From: Rhizonema sp. PD37
GTDB taxonomy: Bacteria; Cyanobacteriota; Cyanobacteriia; Cyanobacteriales; Nostocaceae
Assembly: GCA_029379215.1 (NCBI GenBank)
Contig: JAQYWO010000019.1
Span: forward strand, 1 to 54,238
Length of the DNA stretch: 54,238 bases
Direction of reading: 5' to 3'
The position numbers were made by a program, and so were the translations under genes. Shown here one piece after another: positions 26,991 through 35,451 of the stretch. Under the pieces are notes generated by a model. The model did not search any database and was not told where the DNA came from. It saw only the letters and a list, made by a program, of their open reading frames with translations. Within the stretch, counting starts at the first letter, position 1. Each line of letters begins with the position of its first letter.

Positions 26991-27398
26991 ATGTCAAGTA
27001 AGAATATCACTATCCAAGAAGCTAAAAAAATTCTGAATAAATTTAACTGCGTAGACATTGCACCAGCAATTAAGCAATCAGAAAAGAGTATAATTCGTGA
27101 GGCTTTACTTTTTTTTGCTAGCCTTTCCGACTATCAAATATTGGGCATTTGCGCTGATACAGCACAGGAAGGAATGCTCGCTATGAAAACTTATTCTCTG
27201 GCTCTAGGATACGAACCACCAAATAATTTACCTGTTATTGAAGGACCAGTTTATATTAAGTTAAACGGGAAAAATGGCTTGTGTTATCTCGATTCATATT
27301 CAGGACATCATCGCGGTGTACTCGTCTCTTGTCAGTCTTATTCTAAAGAAGGTATTAACGAATTGTGTGGGCATTTACCATTGGATTTATTTGTTTAA
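26991..27398 (+). CDS. DUF1824 protein (cyanobacterial)
   Basis: The 135 residues are typical of DUF1824: an N-terminal helical part (TIQEAKKILNKFNCVDIAPAIKQSEKSIIREAL), FASLSDYQILGICADTAQEGMLAMKTYSLALGYEPP, then the most conserved block VIEGPVYIKLNGKNGLCYLDSYSGHHRGVLVSCQS and the end GHLPLDLFV. The family is cyanobacteria/plastid-specific and of unknown function. ATG 26991 has no clear ribosome binding site. The region just after it is the 128-bp tandem duplication. Confidence 0.85.
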   Translation: MSSKNITIQEAKKILNKFNCVDIAPAIKQSEKSIIREALLFFASLSDYQILGICADTAQEGMLAMKTYSLALGYEPPNNLPVIEGPVYIKLNGKNGLCYLDSYSGHHRGVLVSCQSYSKEGINELCGHLPLDLFV

Positions 27399-27437
27399 GA
27401 GGTTAGTCATTAATGGTTATGCAAACAACCTATAACT

Positions 27438-27504
27438 GTACGGGCGGGTTTCACAATATTTTTCGTTTCCACACGACGAATGAGATAATTAAACCCGCCC
27501 CTAC
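27438..27504. repeat. Dispersed inverted repeat, family A copy 3
   Basis: GTACGGGCGGGTTT pairs with AAACCCGCCCCTAC (one mismatch) with a 39-base interior containing TTTTTCGTTTCCACACGACGA. It is inside the first unit of the tandem duplication. Confidence 0.75.
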
Positions 27505-27565
27505 CAACAACTAACAATTAACACCTAACTAAACTCGATGATGGTTATGCAAACAACCTATAACT

Positions 27566-27632
27566 GTACGGGTGGGTTTCACAATATTTTTCGTTTCCAC
27601 AGGACGAATGAGATAATTAAACCCGCCCCTAC
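27566..27632. repeat. Dispersed inverted repeat, family A copy 4
   Basis: This is the same element as 27438-27504 with the left arm changed to GTACGGGTGGGTTT, which costs one base pair. It is 34 bases upstream of the ABC-F start codon, so any transcript leader begins with or contains this hairpin. Confidence 0.75.
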
Positions 27633-27665
27633 CAACAACTAACAATTAACACCTAACTAAACTCG

Positions 27666-29594
27666 ATGAGTCTAATTACATTACAATCAGTCAAAAAAGA
27701 TTTTGGCATCAAGGAAATTCTCAAAGATGCTAGCTTTAGCTTAGATGCTACTGATAAAGTAGGCTTAATTGGGACTAATGGCTCTGGCAAGTCAACACTA
27801 TTAAAAATGATTGCTGGATTAGAACCAATAGATGGGGGTCAAATTTTGACAACCTCCGGCTCTAAAGTGATCTACTTACCCCAACAACCAGATTTAGATG
27901 AAAATCGGACAATATTAGAGCAAATCTTCGCTGATAGTGAAGAGCAAATGTCCTTAGTGCGTGAGTATGAGGAACTTTCGGCTAAGTTAGCTCATACACC
28001 TGAAGATAAACAGTTGATGGGGCAGCTTTCTACCGTTATGCAGCGGATGGAAGTCACTGGTGCTTGGGATTTAGAAAATAATGCCAAAATTATGCTGACT
28101 AAGTTAGGAATTACTGACTTTAATGCAGCGATCGCTACTTTATCTGGCGGTTATCGCAAGCGGATTGCTTTAGCGACAGCTTTGCTATCAGAACCAGATT
28201 TATTGCTGATGGATGAACCAACAAACCATCTAGATGCGCTTTCTGTTGAGTGGTTACAAAGTTATTTAAATCGTTATCGCGGTGGACTCTTATTGATAAC
28301 TCACGATCGCTACTTTTTAGATCGCGTTACCAATCGTATTGTGGAAATTGATAGAGGAGATATTTACAGCTACGCAGGGAATTATTCATATTATTTGGAA
28401 AAGAAAGCGTTAGCTGAAGAATCGGCAGTGAGTAGTCAGCGCAAACATCAAGGTGTATTGCGACGCGAATTGGAATGGCTGAAAAGAGGCCCAAAAGCTC
28501 GTAGTACGAAACAAAAAGCCAGAATTGATCGGATCAGAGACATGCAGCAAACTGAGTTTAAACAAGCTCACGGTAAAGTTGATATTGCCACAGTCAGTCG
28601 TCGCATCGGGAAAAAAGTTATTGAACTTGAGAATATATCCAAATCTTACAACGAACGCACCTTAATTAAGAATTTTACTTATGAATTCAGTCCGGAAGAT
28701 CGTATTGGCATCATCGGTAGCAATGGTGCTGGTAAATCTACGTTAATGGATATGATTACAGGTCGCATTCAACCAGATTCTGGTAGTGTGGAAATTGGAA
28801 CGACCATTCATTTTGGTTATTTTGACCAGCATTCAGAAGAATTACTCACAGCAGGAAACGATAACCAACGTGTTATTGATTATATCAAAGAAGAAGGAGA
28901 ATTTGTCACTATAGCTGACGGAACTAAAATTACAGCTTCCCAAATGTTAGAGCGATTTTTGTTTCCACCTAACCAACAATATGCGCCAATTAACAAACTT
29001 TCCGGTGGTGAAAAACGGCGATTGTTTTTATTGCGCGTTTTGATGGGTGCGCCAAATGTATTAATATTAGACGAACCAACGAACGATTTGGATGTGCAAA
29101 CACTGGCTGTGTTAGAAGACTATTTAGAAGATTTTTCAGCTTGTGTCATTGTCGTTTCTCATGATCGCTACTTTCTTGATCGCACTGTAGATACAATCTT
29201 TGCCTTTGAAGATGGTTATATTCGTCAATATCCCGGTAATTATTCAGTTTATCTAGACTACAAAAAAGCAGAAGAAGAAAAGCAGCAACAAACTGCTAGC
29301 AGTAAAGAAAAAGCGAAAAATGTCGAAGCGGAAAAAACTCAGTCTTCACCTAAAGAGACGCAAAACAAAAAGCGGCGTGGACTCTCAAATTGGGAAAAGC
29401 GTGAATTTGAACAGCTAGAAGGTAAAATAGCTCAACTCGAAACACAGAAAGCAGAAGCAGAGAAAGCACTCTCTAATGTCGCACCAGGCAATTACTCTCA
29501 AGTCCAAAAACTTTATGAACAAGTAGAATTACTCAAGCAAGGAATTGATCAGGCAACTGAACGTTGGATGGAATTAGCTGAGATTGATTCTTAG
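27666..29594 (+). CDS. ABC-F family ATPase (Uup/EttA-like, ribosome-associated)
   Basis: The 642 residues contain two ATPase modules and no membrane segment, as in ABC-F proteins that bind the ribosomal E-site and modulate translation. NBD1: Walker A GTNGSGKST (about 36-44), signature LSGGYRKR, Walker B LLLMDEPTNHLD. NBD2: Walker A GSNGAGKST, signature LSGGEKRR, Walker B LILDEPTNDLD. The linker between them is charged (RELEWLKRGPKARSTKQKARIDRI, the P-site tRNA-interaction region). A C-terminal coiled coil of about 110 residues (KEKAKNVEAEKTQSS...NWEKREFEQLEGKIAQLETQKAEAEKAL...ATERWMEL) is of the Uup type, which also binds DNA. The start codon ATG 27666 is the last codon of the tandem duplication; there is no good ribosome binding site in front (AACTAAACTCG). 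Confidence 0.92.
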   Translation: MSLITLQSVKKDFGIKEILKDASFSLDATDKVGLIGTNGSGKSTLLKMIAGLEPIDGGQILTTSGSKVIYLPQQPDLDENRTILEQIFADSEEQMSLVREYEELSAKLAHTPEDKQLMGQLSTVMQRMEVTGAWDLENNAKIMLTKLGITDFNAAIATLSGGYRKRIALATALLSEPDLLLMDEPTNHLDALSVEWLQSYLNRYRGGLLLITHDRYFLDRVTNRIVEIDRGDIYSYAGNYSYYLEKKALAEESAVSSQRKHQGVLRRELEWLKRGPKARSTKQKARIDRIRDMQQTEFKQAHGKVDIATVSRRIGKKVIELENISKSYNERTLIKNFTYEFSPEDRIGIIGSNGAGKSTLMDMITGRIQPDSGSVEIGTTIHFGYFDQHSEELLTAGNDNQRVIDYIKEEGEFVTIADGTKITASQMLERFLFPPNQQYAPINKLSGGEKRRLFLLRVLMGAPNVLILDEPTNDLDVQTLAVLEDYLEDFSACVIVVSHDRYFLDRTVDTIFAFEDGYIRQYPGNYSVYLDYKKAEEEKQQQTASSKEKAKNVEAEKTQSSPKETQNKKRRGLSNWEKREFEQLEGKIAQLETQKAEAEKALSNVAPGNYSQVQKLYEQVELLKQGIDQATERWMELAEIDS

Positions 29595-30351
29595 ATATAT
29601 AGCGATCCGTTGAGGAGTCGTGAAAATTATTTTTGAATGAACCGCCCTTCGGGTGACGCTCGTGCCTCGCTAACGCTGCGCTAACACCAGTCGCCTACGG
29701 CGGGAAAACGCCTCATGCGCGCTGGTTCACCAAGACGAGGCAGTGCGTTGCGGAGCCAGTGCGCCTATACGGGTTTCCCGTCGCAGGCACAAGAGCGTTG
29801 GGGTTCCCCCCGTTGAAGCATCTGCCGCGCCAAGAAAGCCAAGAGAAGAAAGAGAGAGATTTTCACAACTGATTTAGGACTGCTATATTTAGGTTTGTAG
29901 TTGCGTTGTCTTCGCCGCCTCATCTGGTTTAGAGTTTGAGAACTTCTATAACTTCAGCTGTATCAAGCATTTTTGGAAATGGGTATGAGAGATAGCCCAA
30001 GTCAATGCGTTGAACGTATTTCGCCGTTAAACCGATCATGCTTGGTCATCCAGCTTAAATTACATATATCTTTTAGCAGATGCAAACTAAAAATTGGCTC
30101 AATTACTTTGAGTACATCCCTAATTTATAAGTTCCGGATGTTACAGAAAATGCGGTAAGCTTATGGATTTAAGGTAGGTCACACTCATCGTCAACTCAAG
30201 TATAAAAGTTGACAATTAGTGCTGGCGATAAAAAAACACCATAAGCTAAGAGTACGCTAAAAAGCGATCGCACACCACAAAATTTTCATTCCCTTACAAT
30301 AAAGCTCATCAGCCATAAACCACCACTATTGCCAGTTTCAAAAAATTTTAT
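29595..30351. other. Repeat-rich spacer without a gene
   Basis: Contains the GC-rich dispersed repeat family D (about 29640-29830) and otherwise A/T-rich sequence. A 61-codon open frame at 29973-30158 has no recognisable motif. The promoter of the coiled-coil gene should lie near its end, but I cannot place it. Confidence 0.4.
29640..29730. repeat. GC-rich dispersed repeat, family D copy 2
   Basis: Starts ACCGCCCTTCGGGTGACGCTCG and continues through CCTCGCTAACGCT and CAGTCGCCTACGGCGGG. Bases 29655-29677 match the inverted copy at 23593-23615 exactly. Several short palindromes (CGCCCTTCGGG, GCCTACGGC) are packed inside. Confidence 0.6.
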
Positions 30352-31251
30352 ATGCCAAGAAGTAAAATAGTAACCAATTTCGGTACATCTGCCCCAGAGC
30401 CACAGGGCACTGATCGCATCGCCGCCCTTGAATCTGAAATTCATGTATTGGAGGAAGCGATCGCCTCTCAACAAACCAAAATTAAAAAGCGACTTGAGGA
30501 GATTCAGCAATTTGAGCAAGCATTATTATTGATTCAAAAATTCCCAGATGCTGAAGTTTCCGCCAATTCGCCTGTCGCCGATATCAAGCAATTAATAGAA
30601 AGCCAAACAAACTTGCTTAAAGTACGCGCAAAAGAGGATATATTGCGGCGATCACTTGCCATCGCTAGGCAATCTTTGCCAGACGAGCGATCGCATCTCA
30701 CCAAATTACAGCAAGAATTGGCGAAAAAACAGACAGATTTAGATTGGGAATCCAATTACAAGCATCTTGCACCAAAGTACCTTTCAGGGTATAAGTTTAG
30801 GTCACATCCAGTAGGAAAGCCAACGGAATTGCTTGACTCTTTAGAATCGCAGATCGCGCAATGTGAGCAAGATGTAATTTACTGGCAGCAGCACGCGAAA
30901 AAACCTCGCTTTTCATTGCCAGCGATGGCAGATCCAGAGCGCTCGCTTTTAAGTGCTCTGGTTAGGTTGGAGCAACTGCAAAAAGCTAGAAAGAAAAGAC
31001 AAACACAACCAATGCCTCCAAATCCAGATCCTTTGCAGGATGAGGGTTTTAGGCAGTACGTTCGCCATAGGGTAGCGATCGCCAGCGGTGTTGGTGAATT
31101 TATGCAGGCACAATCGGATTATCAGAAAGCGCTCGATAAATTTCGAGCGATCGCACTCCACCATGAGCAAGTACTAGATTTTCGATTATCGCAATTAGAA
31201 AATCCGGTGAAGGTGGCGATCGTTGATGATAAAATCATTTTGAAAAGCTAA
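30352..31251 (+). CDS. Coiled-coil protein of unknown function
   Basis: The 299 residues are without recognised domains. Two long coiled-coil regions are visible: about 22-62 (RIAALESEIHVLEEAIASQQTKIKKRLEEIQQFEQALL) and about 88-135 (ESQTNLLKVRAKEDILRRSLAIARQ, SHLTKLQQELAKKQTDL). A middle segment (PKYLSGYKFRSHPVGKPTELLDSLESQIAQCEQDVIYWQQ) and a helical end (EQLQKARKKRQTQPMPP...SDYQKALDKFRAIALHHEQVLDFRLSQLENPVKVAIVDDKIILKS) follow. There is no signal peptide or membrane segment, so it is probably cytosolic. HIP1 octamers are unusually frequent within this gene. ATG 30352 is the natural start. It is possibly cotranscribed with the following SDR gene (115-base gap). Confidence 0.6.
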   Translation: MPRSKIVTNFGTSAPEPQGTDRIAALESEIHVLEEAIASQQTKIKKRLEEIQQFEQALLLIQKFPDAEVSANSPVADIKQLIESQTNLLKVRAKEDILRRSLAIARQSLPDERSHLTKLQQELAKKQTDLDWESNYKHLAPKYLSGYKFRSHPVGKPTELLDSLESQIAQCEQDVIYWQQHAKKPRFSLPAMADPERSLLSALVRLEQLQKARKKRQTQPMPPNPDPLQDEGFRQYVRHRVAIASGVGEFMQAQSDYQKALDKFRAIALHHEQVLDFRLSQLENPVKVAIVDDKIILKS

Positions 31252-31366
31252 GGCAGATTGCAGTACACACAGAAGATATCCTCAAATTCTGGCTATGCGA
31301 TCGCCCAATAAAAACCCCTCAGCCAGAATTTAGGTAAAGTAGCAATATTAGTATCTTTGTAAAATT

Positions 31367-32182
31367 ATGACTTCAGGGGATTTGGTGCTTGTTGCGGGTG
31401 GTACTGGTGGAGTCGGGCAACTTGCGATCAGCAATTTGTTAGAAAAGGGTTTTAAAGTTCGTATCCTGACTCGCAATGCGGCAAAAGCCGAAAAAATGTT
31501 TAATAACAGAGTAGAAATTGCGATCGGTGATATACGTGACGCAGCTACACTTCCAGCAGCCATGTCTGATGTCACAAACATCATATGTGCTACTGGAACC
31601 ACAGCCTTTCCCTCGGATCGATGGGAGTTTGACAAAACCCCTAATTTGATTGAATGGGTTCAGTTGTTTCTTGATTCTAAAGAGAGTGAAGCAAAGGCAA
31701 AGAACAGTCCTTCAAAGGTTGATGCACAAGGTGTTATTAACTTGGTAGCAGCAGCACCTCACAATTTGAAAAGGTTTGTTTTTGTATCTTCCTGCGGCAT
31801 ACAACGCAAGGATAAGTTGCCTTTCAGCCTTCTCAATGCCTACGGCGTACTTGATGCTAAACAAAAGGGTGAGGAAGCCATCATCAGTTCGGGATTGCCG
31901 TACACCATTATCCGCCCAGGACGTCTCATTGATGGTCCTTACACTTCATACGATCTCAATACCCTTATCAAGGCGAAGACAAATAGCAAGTCTGGTGTAG
32001 TTGTGGGTACAGGTGACACACTTGTCGGTCAAACGAGCAGGATTGATGTAGCCGCAGCCTGTGTGGAATGCCTTCAGAACCCTGCTTGTGAAGGGCTAGT
32101 TTTTGAATTGGTAAACTCGGGATCGAGGCCATCCGCCATCGACTGGCAAACTCTTTTGGGCAACCTTAAGAATAGTAAATAA
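31367..32182 (+). CDS. Atypical SDR / NmrA-like NAD(P)-binding oxidoreductase
   Basis: The 271 residues form one Rossmann domain. The nucleotide loop LVAGGTGGVGQ (about 8-18) is followed by KVRILTRNAAKAEKMF, which indicates NADPH preference by its basic residues. Next come AIGDIRDAATLPAAMSDVTNIICATGT, KRFVFVSSCGIQRKD and GLPYTIIRPGRLIDGP. It lacks the classical YxxxK catalytic pair, as in atypical SDRs related to Tic62/HCF173-type and NmrA proteins. In cyanobacteria and chloroplasts such proteins serve in photosystem biogenesis or redox sensing. The role here is not determined. It ends 11 bases before the acetyltransferase ORF, so an operon is likely. Confidence 0.85.
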   Translation: MTSGDLVLVAGGTGGVGQLAISNLLEKGFKVRILTRNAAKAEKMFNNRVEIAIGDIRDAATLPAAMSDVTNIICATGTTAFPSDRWEFDKTPNLIEWVQLFLDSKESEAKAKNSPSKVDAQGVINLVAAAPHNLKRFVFVSSCGIQRKDKLPFSLLNAYGVLDAKQKGEEAIISSGLPYTIIRPGRLIDGPYTSYDLNTLIKAKTNSKSGVVVGTGDTLVGQTSRIDVAAACVECLQNPACEGLVFELVNSGSRPSAIDWQTLLGNLKNSK

Positions 32183-32193
32183 CGTTATCTGCT

Positions 32194-32766
32194 ATGGAAA
32201 CTGAACGTCTTGTTCTGAGAAGATGGCTTGAAGAAGATTTGGAACCATTCGCTCAGATGAATGCTGATCCACAGGTTATGGAATATTATCCTGCCTGCCT
32301 TTCCAAGGAGCAAAGCGAATTGTTTGTCCGTCGTGCGGAAGAAAAATTTGCAGAAAATGGCTTCGGCTTTTGGGCAATAGAGCTCAAGGAAATAGGAGCA
32401 TTTATTGGATTAGTCGGACTTAACATTGCCAATTTTGAAGCTGCGTTTACTCCCTGCGTGGAAATAGGATGGCGTCTGGGAAGGATTTATTGGGGTCAAG
32501 GATATGCTACAGAAGGCGCGAATGCGTCCTTAAACCATGCATTTAATCAAGCAAAGCTCAGCGAAGTGCTTTCTTGGACATACTCTGGCAATATTCGCTC
32601 AAGAAAGGTGATGGAACGAATTGGCATGACACATGATCCACAAGAAGATTTTGATCATCCTGCATTGCCTGAAGGACATGTTTTAAGACCGCATGTTTTA
32701 TATCGCATTAAACCTGCGGACGACAAATTTGTTATCAGTAGTTCAAAGAAAGCAGCCAAAAACTGA
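32194..32766 (+). CDS. GNAT-family N-acetyltransferase (RimJ/RimL-like)
   Basis: The 190 residues match the GNAT fold as in ribosomal-protein acetyltransferases: METERLVLRRWLEEDLEPFAQMNADPQVMEYYP, GFGFWAIELKEIGAFIGLVGL, the acetyl-CoA-binding block VEIGWRLGRIYWGQGYATEGANASLNHAF (the Gly-rich R/Q-x-x-G-x-G/A pattern), and SGNIRSRKVMERIGMTH. The substrate is unknown, as usual in this family. It follows the SDR gene with an 11-base gap. Confidence 0.88.
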   Translation: METERLVLRRWLEEDLEPFAQMNADPQVMEYYPACLSKEQSELFVRRAEEKFAENGFGFWAIELKEIGAFIGLVGLNIANFEAAFTPCVEIGWRLGRIYWGQGYATEGANASLNHAFNQAKLSEVLSWTYSGNIRSRKVMERIGMTHDPQEDFDHPALPEGHVLRPHVLYRIKPADDKFVISSSKKAAKN

Positions 32767-32774
32767 CACTCAAA

Positions 32775-33755
32775 TTAAACTTTAGGAGAACTCAGTAATC
32801 CCAGTAGTAACAGTGGCCAGGGCACGTTAATATCAGGGATGAGCCATGAGTAGTCTTTCAATCGGGGCAAAGCAGAGGGCATGAGAAAACGCAATGAGCG
32901 TAGCGATACGGGGCGATTTCCATCTTGATCGACTAGTCCATATTGCCGTGCCAGTTCGGCAACAATCTGCACTTTTCCTGTACGACTGATGATATTTGGC
33001 TCGCTTGCAAGCGCAGCCAGGACTCGTCCTGTTAATAAGGGCGTCTCCCAATTGTAGCGCTCAGTAAACATAGCGTAATTCTTATCATTCACATTTTTTT
33101 CGCTCATTTCAGAAGCTATACGAGAAAAGTGTTCAGTGCCAACAATCCCCGGCCAAATTGAAATAGACGCGACGTTATGTGGTTTTAACTCAACAGCCAT
33201 ATCAGCAGCTAGGCGATCGCACGCAGCTTTACCTGTACCATATGCTGCACCAAAAATGTAGGACAAGCTGCCCCATGATGAAATGGTGCAAATTAGTCCA
33301 GAATTGCGTTTGGTCATCAATTGGGCAGCAAAAATACTCGCAACATAGTGGCTGCGAAGACCAACGTTGTTACATGCATCCCAAAGGCTTGGTTCACTAT
33401 CCCAGAAAGGCTGCCCATGAGCGTTGCTTAATACCTGAACCCCCGAGTAAGCATTATTAACCAGTATATCGAGATGTCCATCCTGTTCGTCTTTGATGCG
33501 CTCGAAAAGCAAACGTACTTGCTCATCCTCGCTGTGATCTACCTGAACAGGAATACATACACCGCCAACTTCCTCAACTGCAGTTTGGGTTTGAGCAAGG
33601 CTGCCTGATACATCATCACTCTCAAGAGAGTTATTAAGGCGGCGACCGGTAACGTACACAGTTGCACCTGCCTCACCAAGTCCAATGGCAATTCCCTTAC
33701 CAATGCCCCGCGTCGCACCTGTGACCAATATTACTTTTCCTTCTAGGCTTTTCAT
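32775..33755 (-). CDS. Classical SDR oxidoreductase (DHRS1-like)
   Basis: The protein has 326 residues from ATG 33755, the start that begins MKSLEGKVILVTGATRGIGKGIAIGLGEAGATVYVTGRRL (Rossmann loop TGATRGIGKG). Further motifs: VDHSEDEQVRLLFERIKDEQDGHLDILVNNAYSG (NNA), a Ser in ICTISSWGS and the YxxxK catalytic pair in AAYGTGKAACDRLAADMA. The C-terminal part contains a hydrophobic stretch (LPRLKDYSWLIPDINVPWPLLLLGLL), as in DHRS1. The start codon overlaps the TGA stop of the upstream kinase gene (ATGA), so the two are translationally coupled. A longer frame to 33809 lies inside the kinase and is not used. The substrate is unknown. Confidence 0.88.
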   Translation of the reverse strand: MKSLEGKVILVTGATRGIGKGIAIGLGEAGATVYVTGRRLNNSLESDDVSGSLAQTQTAVEEVGGVCIPVQVDHSEDEQVRLLFERIKDEQDGHLDILVNNAYSGVQVLSNAHGQPFWDSEPSLWDACNNVGLRSHYVASIFAAQLMTKRNSGLICTISSWGSLSYIFGAAYGTGKAACDRLAADMAVELKPHNVASISIWPGIVGTEHFSRIASEMSEKNVNDKNYAMFTERYNWETPLLTGRVLAALASEPNIISRTGKVQIVAELARQYGLVDQDGNRPVSLRSLRFLMPSALPRLKDYSWLIPDINVPWPLLLLGLLSSPKV

Positions 33756-34813
33756 CTGTCTTTTAATAGAGAAGTTAAGCGCTTGTGTTGTCTTGACCAC
33801 TCTTGACAAACTTCTATGACAAGTTGTATTTCTTGAGTGGTCAAAAGTTCATCTGGCTTTCCAGATGCTAAAATCCTAGCGGCTTCTGCTGCTTTGTGGT
33901 ATCCCACACCGTATTTGACAAGTTCTGTGTGAAATAATTGCTGTTTATCGTCAAATGATATGAAAAGTTGCATTTGCCCAAAGGCCTCAAGTGCAACTGT
34001 TGCGTCTTTATAACGCTGACGGTAATCATAACGTACCATTGTATCCAAAATTTCTACTAAACCTGGACTGAGATTGGCACACTCGTGAAATAAAGCACAA
34101 CGTAACTCGCCAGTAGAATCGTCTCGCGGTAGCTTTCGCGGATCTAAACCTGTTAAAGCTTGAATACCAATAATGCCAAGTGCATAGATATCGCTGCTGA
34201 ATTGCGGATGAAAAACTAGTTGTTCGCTTGGCATATAGCCTGGAGTGCCGATCGCTACTGTATGGGTAGTTTGCCCTTGAGAGTTGACTTCCAAAGCACC
34301 GATCTCCCTCACTGCCCCAAAGTCAATCAAGACTATTTTCCCATCTTTTTGTCGTCGCCGTAGATTCTGTGGCTTGATATCTCGATGGATGACATTGTTT
34401 TGATGAACAAATGCCAACACTTCTAGGATATCCTTCAAAATTTGGAAGACTTTGTTCTCAGTTAATGGTTCATTTGGGATAATTTCTTGTGTCAAATCAT
34501 GCCCGTCAATGAATTCCTGAACTAAATAAAATTCTCCTTGTTCCTCAAAGTGGGCAAATAGTTTGGGAATTTGATTGTTTTCGTTGCCCAAGCGATACAA
34601 ACTTTGTGCTTCTCTCTCAAACAGCTTTTTAGCGATTGACATTATAGCATAATTAGAGTCTTGCGGTTTGAGATGTTTGACGACACATTTAGGGACTCCT
34701 GGTAAATCTAAATCAACTGCTAGGTAAGTATTACCAAATCCCCCGCTCCCCAGCAGTGTGATAATCTTGTATCGCTTCCGGAGAGTTTTTCCAATGAGAT
34801 GGGACTGGGTCAT
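33752..34813 (-). CDS. Serine/threonine protein kinase (Hanks-type, soluble)
   Basis: The protein has 353 residues from ATG 34813, chosen because GTAGGA sits eight bases upstream; an ATG three codons earlier is less well placed. Kinase motifs: glycine loop LLGSGGFGNTY (about 20-30), Lys46 in CVVKHL, Glu in FEREAQSLYRLG, catalytic HRDIKPQN (143-150), DFG (164-166) and GTPGYMPSEQ in place of APE. A C-terminal 80 residues without transmembrane segment follow (helical, ending RQHKRLTSLLKDR), so it is a cytosolic kinase of cyanobacterial type. It is coupled by a 4-base overlap to the SDR, which suggests that the SDR is a substrate, partner or output of this kinase. Confidence 0.92.
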   Translation of the reverse strand: MTQSHLIGKTLRKRYKIITLLGSGGFGNTYLAVDLDLPGVPKCVVKHLKPQDSNYAIMSIAKKLFEREAQSLYRLGNENNQIPKLFAHFEEQGEFYLVQEFIDGHDLTQEIIPNEPLTENKVFQILKDILEVLAFVHQNNVIHRDIKPQNLRRRQKDGKIVLIDFGAVREIGALEVNSQGQTTHTVAIGTPGYMPSEQLVFHPQFSSDIYALGIIGIQALTGLDPRKLPRDDSTGELRCALFHECANLSPGLVEILDTMVRYDYRQRYKDATVALEAFGQMQLFISFDDKQQLFHTELVKYGVGYHKAAEAARILASGKPDELLTTQEIQLVIEVCQEWSRQHKRLTSLLKDR

Positions 34814-35041
34814 AAAGTACATCCTACCTACTCGTTAACATGAGACAACATGGAGTATCTGAGCTAGTCTACTCTTAATTACATAATCCTAAGATACACC
34901 TATTTCTTAATACACGTAAGTATATCTTTTGACAGGATATATCTCTGTGTGGATGACTTTCTAACCGATGTCCTGCTGTATGTAAGCAGCATTCTTGTGC
35001 TAGAAAGAAATAGGCGCTCAAGGACTAAGGACAAATTAACG

Positions 35042-35437
35042 ATGTTAGAAGGTTCGGAGAATACTCTCAAAGTTGCTCAGCAAGGATTTGAGTATTTCAC
35101 CCACGGTCTGAAAACAGGTGATTGGAGTCAGTTTTTGAGTATGCTTACAGAAGATTTCTGTTTCTGGTTTCCGATAGGACAATTCCACGGATTGAATGTG
35201 GGAAAAGACAAAGCTGAAGCTTTTTTTCAATATGTTTCTGAGTGCTTTAAAGGTGGACTCACTGTTACCCTAGATAGAGTCACTGGCAATGAGACAACAG
35301 TTGTTTTTGAGTTTCGAGACGAGGGGTTGTTATTCGGAGAACATTACAAAAATCGAGTCGCTGTTTCCTTTGATGTACGTGGAGAGAAAATTTGTGGCTA
35401 CCGGGAGTATTTTGGCAGTGATGGCAAATCAAATTAA
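35042..35437 (+). CDS. NTF2-like / SnoaL-like protein
   Basis: The protein has about 131 residues from ATG 35042 (MLEGSENTLKVAQQGFEYFTHGLKTGDWSQFLSMLTEDFCFWFPIGQFHG). This is the N-terminal cone of an NTF2-like fold, followed by LNVGKDKAEAFFQYVSECF, VTLDRVTGNETTVVFEFRDEGLLFG and a closing strand GEKICGYREYFGSD. A GTG further up would add about 31 residues from a stretch without family similarity. The family serves as ligand-binding or enzymatic small protein (SnoaL-type cyclase/isomerase) and the role here is open. Confidence 0.75.
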   Translation: MLEGSENTLKVAQQGFEYFTHGLKTGDWSQFLSMLTEDFCFWFPIGQFHGLNVGKDKAEAFFQYVSECFKGGLTVTLDRVTGNETTVVFEFRDEGLLFGEHYKNRVAVSFDVRGEKICGYREYFGSDGKSN

Positions 35438-35451
35438 ATGAGAACGAGCCA

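Larger units (their letters stand above)
27413..27668. repeat. 128-bp perfect-register tandem duplication covering the ABC-F start codon
   Basis: Bases 27413-27540 and 27541-27668 are the same 128-base unit with only two differences that I can see (GGGCGGG versus GGGTGGG, and CACACGACG versus CACAGGACG). The unit begins ATGGTTATGCAAAC, contains a family A inverted repeat and ends at the ATG. Copy 2 supplies the start codon of the ABC-F gene (27666-27668), while the equivalent ATG in copy 1 (27538-27540) opens a 35-codon upstream ORF that ends in TAA within copy 2. Confidence 0.9.

Noticed and set aside
29973..30158. 61-codon plus-strand frame
   Set aside because: Short, no motif, in a spacer dominated by dispersed repeats.
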